Positions 6,651-10,410 of a stretch of 10,410 nt of DNA are shown in pieces. The position numbers and the translations under genes were made by a program. The first letter of the stretch is position 1; every line of letters starts with the position of its first letter. The stretch covers positions 1 through 10,410 of the forward strand of contig SDVU01000808.1 of assembly GCA_016256075.1 (NCBI GenBank). The letters are read 5' to 3'. The notes below the pieces were generated by a model. It did not search any database. It was not told the DNA's origin and saw nothing but the letters and a program-made list of their open reading frames with translations. The DNA comes from Dictyocoela muelleri. Taxonomy: Eukaryota > Microsporidia.

Positions 6651-7480
6651 CCATTGAATATTTTTTCTATTGCCACATATTTTGGAGTAAAATTTCGACA
6701 ATTTAATCGATAAGTTAGGAATATATTCACGGAACTAATTAATGAGACCTAAAATTCGTTCTAGTTGCTTTTTTGTTCTAGGTTGTTTGATTTTCATATT
6801 TTCAAGCTTAGATATTTCGGGTTTTATTCCAGATTGGTTAAAATGTGGCCTAAAAATTCAATTTCAGTTTTACCAAATAAACTTTTATCAAAATTAATTG
6901 ATATATTATTCTGTTTCGGTCTCTCAAGGACAATTTCAACGTCAACAAAATGTGATTTTTCATCATCGGAGGCTATAAGTATGTCGTCAATAAAACAGAA
7001 AACATTGGGAATACCAGATAATACTTTGTTTAATGCCTTTTGAAATGTGTAGGGTGCATTTGTTAGCCAGAAAGGCATCTTTCTAAATGCATAAGTAGTC
7101 CCTAATACTCGAAATCATGTCCTCTACACGTCTTCTTTTATAATATTGATCTGATAAAATCCTTGGTTGAGATCAATTTTTGTAAATATTTTTTTATTTC
7201 TCAATAAATGCAATATGTCTATGATTTTTGGTCGAAAGAAATGTTCTTTAACTGTGATATTATTCAGCCGTCAGTTGTATATGATCAATCTTAGTTTACC
7301 ATTAGATTTACGGATAAAGAACGCTGTCGAGATAAATTTTGTTTTTATTTCTGCAATTATGCCGTCTTTTTTCAATTCATCAATATGTTTTAAAACATCT
7401 TCCCTTATTGCAAGGGGAACAGGATATTCTGATTTAGGTGGTATGAATTATCCATTTATCTCTATACTATGTTCAGCAAC
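6650..7480 (-). pseudogene. Reverse transcriptase region of copy 1, fossil
   Basis: The core is visible at about 6824-7078 on the minus strand. It has MPFWLTNAPYTFQ, a variant of the Ty3/gypsy MPFGLTNAPATFQ block, then the catalytic FIDDILIAS, then KTEIEFLGH. Upstream sequence near 7290-7440 carries the entry part of the domain with YPVPLAIRE, DELKKDG and FFIRKSNGKLRLI. The reading frame is broken several times. Confidence 0.87.
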
Positions 7481-7990
7481 TGTTATGTTACCAAGTCTGG
7501 GATTTATTTTCATATAATGGATTACAATTTTATCCAGTTCGTTACACGGTGTTGAAATTTCATATATCTTGGTTTTATCCAGCAGTTTTTGATTATAATC
7601 TTCTCGAACAGTATTCTTTATATCTAATTCATATTCAGTTACATCGATAGATATAACTTGATTCCTATTGTCAAGTATTATTTTGTTTTTGAGTACAAAT
7701 TCCATACCCAGAAAGAATGTGTAGTTCAATCCACTAAGTAAGTAAAATTTTATCCTTTAATCTCGATTTATTATCATTAAATACACAAATTTCGGTTTCA
7801 ATATAACTATCAGTCGTGGAAGTCGTTCCGTTAGCGAGTTCTATTTTTCGCTTATTTGTTTTGACTGTCTTCAATTTAAATTTGTTAAATAACTCTTCAG
7901 AAACGTAATTATATTCTGAACCTGTGTCTACCAGATCATCATAGGTTTCGTTTTTAAAATTCAGTGGAATTGTAAATATTTTTTGGCTTT
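7480..7990 (-). pseudogene. Aspartic protease region of copy 1, fossil
   Basis: The active-site block DLVDTGSEYNYVS lies near 7905-7945 on the minus strand. It is followed about 60 residues later by NYTFFLGMEFVL (about 7690-7730), the counterpart of the usual ILGMDFL segment. The protease would cut the gag-pol polyprotein. Its position between gag and reverse transcriptase is normal for Ty3/gypsy. It is broken. Confidence 0.75.
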
Positions 7991-8169
7991 GGTAACGGTT
8001 CTTGAAGAGATAGGATTATTTTGTTGTTATCTTGTTTGTTGTTATTTATCTTACTTCTATTTATCCTGAATTCAATGTCACTATGTATTGTCGATTTGTG
8101 GTAACAGGTATCTTTTTTCCTTCAAATCTCCTTTGTGCATTTTTATATTATTGTTATACTTCTTAAAAT

Positions 8170-8945
8170 CACTTAATTCATATCTTTCATAAGTAATTTT
8201 TTCCTTTGAATATTTTCAATAAGCATCTGTTCTGTTGACAAAATGGATTCATTAACTGATTTATAATCCTTTTTGAAAAATTTCGATAATTCCAACTTAA
8301 CACTTTTATTAAGACCATTCATGAAACATTCTTCAAATTTCTGTTTTATCATATCATCATTACATCCCATACAAATACCAAGTTTTCTGCAATTTATTTC
8401 AATCTCATGTGCATATTTCCTTATTGTAAAAAAGTTTCTTTGATTTTTCATTAACAATCTTTCGTAGTAAATGTACGAGGTATCAGTATTATATTTTAAC
8501 ATCAGCAGTGCATTTATATAATCATTGGCATCAGTTGGCCCACCGATCTTATATTGTATGTCAATAGCAACAATATGTCCAATACTTCGACTTGGGCGTT
8601 GGCATTCAATTTACAAACGCGCGCAACTTCTTTAAATGCTAGACTCTAATTTAATACATCTTGGTGCTCTATTGATCCAAGGATATTTATCTTATGAAGT
8701 ATCTTTAGGCCAGTCATTTCATCTTTAAATTCAAATGTTGCAACATCAAAGTTTTCATCTGGTTTTATTGAGTACTTTGTTGATTCTAATTCTCTTTTGA
8801 TATTTGCATATAACTTCTCATTGTCCTTCCTTGAATTCAAGCTGTTCGGGTCTCCACCGTAGGTGCTTCTTGAGACCGAGAAATTAAAGAATAATGATTT
8901 TGAAAATAATTTTTTATTGAATTGATTTTTTTGGATCGACGACAT
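8170..8945 (-). pseudogene. gag region of copy 1, fossil, start inside the LTR
   Basis: The open frame at 8173-8502 has the look of a Ty3-type gag capsid (retrotrans_gag): YERLLMKNQRNFFTIRKYAH, then FEECFMNGLNKSVKLELSKF. The N-terminal part reads out of the LTR. The first ATG after the LTR's TATA-like box is at 8945, preceded by a C-run, and the frame stays open across the LTR end into gag. No zinc knuckle could be made out with confidence in the degraded 8000-8170 stretch. It is broken. Confidence 0.7.
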
Positions 8946-9101
8946 TGGGGTAGGTTTTGTCAAATTATTTATAGTTTTAAAAATTGATCAATTTAAATTG
9001 ATCAAAATTTATATTTCTAGAAATTTCCATGAATATTCAAATATTACTATTTAACCAATATTTAACTTTAAATTCACAGTGTAGCGCCATGAACCGCTAC
9101 A
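8843..9101 (-). repeat. LTR shared by copies 1 and 2
   Basis: This 259-bp sequence aligns without gaps to 4879-5137 with about 20 differences. It has TATAAATAA at 8965-8973, an ATG at 8945 after CCCCA, and a 22-bp perfect palindrome at 8984-9005. It is the 5' LTR of the element to its left and the 3' LTR of the element to its right. The pol frame of copy 2 ends inside it, at 9074. A perfect 12-bp palindrome, CTTGAATTCAAG (8830-8841), sits one base outside its end, where a primer-binding site would be expected. Confidence 0.88.
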
Positions 9102-10060
9102 TCCTCCCCCTCTCCAAATGGCCTTAAGTTTTTCACCGAAACTTTAACAATACTACCTCCTTTATCAATATAAGCACAATTATTACTCTTTGTAATATCA
9201 ACAATTTTGAAAGGACCTTCATATTTCTTAATTATTTTATCAGGGTTGAAAACTTTGCTATAGACAGAATCTCCTACATTATATTTAATTTCATTTTTTA
9301 TGTTTCTCTTCGACCATTTTTCATGAGCGTGTTTAATGGCATTTTTAATATTTTCATCATTAATTTTTAATTCATTTTTACTTGTATTCGAAAGTGGTTT
9401 TTTGAAAAATATCTCATATGGAGAATATTTTAATGTTGAATTATTCGTCATATTTAATCTCATATATATGTTTTGTGCCGTCTTAGATAATGTTTGTCCG
9501 TGCTTAATCTTAAAATTACAGATATTTCCCTATTAATTCTTTCAATTATTGCGTTCCCCGTAGGGTTATGCGGTGCAGTTGAAATGTGCTTAATGTTATA
9601 TTTATTCATTAGATTGCGAAAGTTAGTTGAAGTAAATTGCCTACCGTTATCGGTCAGACATTTTTGAGGATTTTTATATTTCATAAACCACATTTCTTCA
9701 AGAGATCTACATACTCTAAGTGAATGAATATCTTTAATAAAACGAACTTCGGTAAATCGGGAAAATAAATCTGTAGCCGCTAGAACGTAAGTTTCTTTCT
9801 TTATAGCTTTAGTATCGAAATGTGAAGTTTTTATTGGCCCCTTGATATCTACGGCTATAATCTCATTTCTGGAAAATGGCTCTGTTGAAAATACAGTTCG
9901 AACTTTATTATTGTCACAATACTTATTAGTTAAACAATTATCACAATTTTTACAGATTCTCAATATCATTCATTTTAAATTTTTTATTTTGACATAATTC
10001 TTTAATGTTTCAAACATTTTATTTCTTCCCGGGTGGACTAGTATAACATGGATTTCTTTT
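9074..10060 (-). pseudogene. Integrase region of copy 2, fossil with recognisable catalytic motifs
   Basis: This is the integrase of a Ty3/gypsy element. An HHCC-type zinc region is visible as IHVILVHPG and later CKNCDNC. The catalytic motifs AVDIKGPI, CLTDNGRQF and NAIIERIN have 35 residues between the second aspartate and the glutamate (DD35E). The C-terminal domain contains KYEGPFKIV and VSVKNLRPFG, a GPY/F-type module. The protein end lies a few codons inside the LTR. The region is nearly whole, with a small number of breaks. Confidence 0.87.
9102..9115 (-). promoter_or_regulatory. Polypurine tract of copy 2
   Basis: On the minus strand this is GGAGAGGGGGAGGA, fourteen purines directly followed by the LTR start TGTAGCGG. 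This is the usual plus-strand primer site of LTR retrotransposons, and it fixes the LTR edge at 9101. Confidence 0.75.
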
Positions 10061-10286
10061 AGCATCTCAAATACTTTGTGTTGTTTTTCTTTTTCGGTTA
10101 TTTGCGCATTATTCAGTAGATTAAGTTTGTTGATAATGTCGTTTAACACATTGGCGCACATATCATTATTTTTATCTTGAATTATCATTGCTCTTGATAA
10201 GATATCTGCTTCATTATTATTTGATGAACAAACGTGTTTAAGAGGAAAATCATACTCTTCTAATAAAAGTAACCATCTGTTTATTC
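10060..10286 (-). pseudogene. End of RNase H and linker of copy 2, fossil
   Basis: The minus strand carries NRWLLLLEEYDFPLKHV and NNEADILSRAM, the standard end of the Ty3/gypsy RNase H domain (R-W-x(3)-L-x-EYDF ... ADxLSR). It is followed by the linker into the integrase zinc region. The rest of RNase H and the reverse transcriptase are absent, because a foreign sequence replaces them to the right. Confidence 0.8.
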
Positions 10287-10410
10287 GGCACTGGGTATCC
10301 ATTTTGACCCAAATTTAGTAAGCGTACGTAAATGCTCATAAAAAACAGATTTCATATTTTGAAAGATCATAGTTAAATACTAGAGGAAAAATATTTTTCT
10401 AGTAATGAAT
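10287..10410. mobile_element. Foreign sequence abutting copy 2, possible DNA transposon end
   Basis: From about 10287 the sequence no longer resembles the retrotransposon. It starts with CACTGGGTATCCATTTTGAC at 10289 and goes on with AAATTTAGTAAGCGTACG. A short blunt start of this kind, interrupting an element, suits the terminal inverted repeat of a DNA transposon, perhaps Tc1/mariner-like. The other end lies outside the window, and no target duplication can be checked. Confidence 0.35.

Larger units (their letters stand above)
4879..9101 (-). mobile_element. Ty3/gypsy LTR retrotransposon copy 1, broken
   Basis: A 4,223-bp fossil element on the minus strand is bounded by 259-bp LTRs at 4879-5137 and 8843-9101 that begin TG and end CA. 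Reading from the right, the parts are gag, aspartic protease, reverse transcriptase, RNase H and integrase. The order protease-RT-RNase H-integrase identifies Ty3/gypsy (Metaviridae). The coding region is broken many times, roughly ten or more, so it is not functional. The two LTRs differ at about 20 of 259 sites by eye (about 92% identical, no gaps), so the element is not recent if they once formed a pair. The left LTR sits just beyond the dead Tc1-like transposase, so it probably inserted within or next to that older element. Confidence 0.88.
8843..10286 (-). mobile_element. Ty3/gypsy LTR retrotransposon copy 2, partial and broken
   Basis: This is a second copy of the same family, on the same strand and directly adjoining copy 1 through one shared LTR. 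Only the 3' part is present: the LTR, polypurine tract, integrase and the end of RNase H. Similarity to copy 1 runs from 8843 to about 10286 (matching 4879 to about 6330, an offset near 3,964 bp) and then stops abruptly where a different sequence begins. It has only a few breaks in the part seen and is better preserved than copy 1. Confidence 0.85.

Noticed and set aside
4879-10286. Host origin or recent activity of the pol genes
   Set aside because: Domain order, LTRs and polypurine tracts show a Ty3/gypsy element. Copy 1 is too broken to be active, and copy 2 is incomplete.

Overview
This is a strongly AT-rich eukaryotic window with one intact host gene, PCNA, surrounded by repeats and decayed mobile elements. 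Three things suggest a microsporidian or a close relative. The intronless gene has a run of five C directly before its ATG, and CCC-like initiator motifs are known from microsporidia. It has an AATAAA almost at its stop codon. The pol fragments are of Ty3/gypsy type, a class known from repeat-rich microsporidian genomes such as Nosema and Hamiltosporidium. The organism assignment is inference.

Layout. Positions 1-514 hold a copy of a dispersed repeat and a gene-free AT-rich leader ending in the PCNA promoter region. PCNA lies at 515-1297 (+). From 1298 to 3586 no convincing gene is visible. That stretch holds a 12-bp, a 41-bp and a 25-bp tandem repeat, two inverted copies of a short tRNA-D-arm-like sequence, more copies of the repeat seen at position 14, and a possible 42-codon ORF. 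Position 3587 carries a transposon-end-like sequence (CAGTGGTTGTCAAAC). It is followed by a 21-bp minisatellite and a dead Tc1/IS630-type (DD34E) transposase at 3876-4843.

From 4879 to about 10286 the minus strand is filled by two Ty3/gypsy LTR retrotransposon copies in head-to-tail arrangement. The first runs from a 259-bp LTR (4879-5137) through integrase, RNase H, RT, protease and gag to a second 259-bp LTR (8843-9101). That second LTR also serves as the 3' LTR of the second copy, of which only integrase and the end of RNase H remain. The second copy loses similarity near 10286, where another sequence begins, possibly the end of a DNA transposon.

The elements are fossils. Each LTR carries a TATA-like box and a C-rich ATG that opens gag inside the LTR, so the element's start signal resembles that of the host PCNA gene. 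The PCNA itself is unusual: the residue aligned with the modifiable lysine 164 of human and yeast PCNA is histidine.
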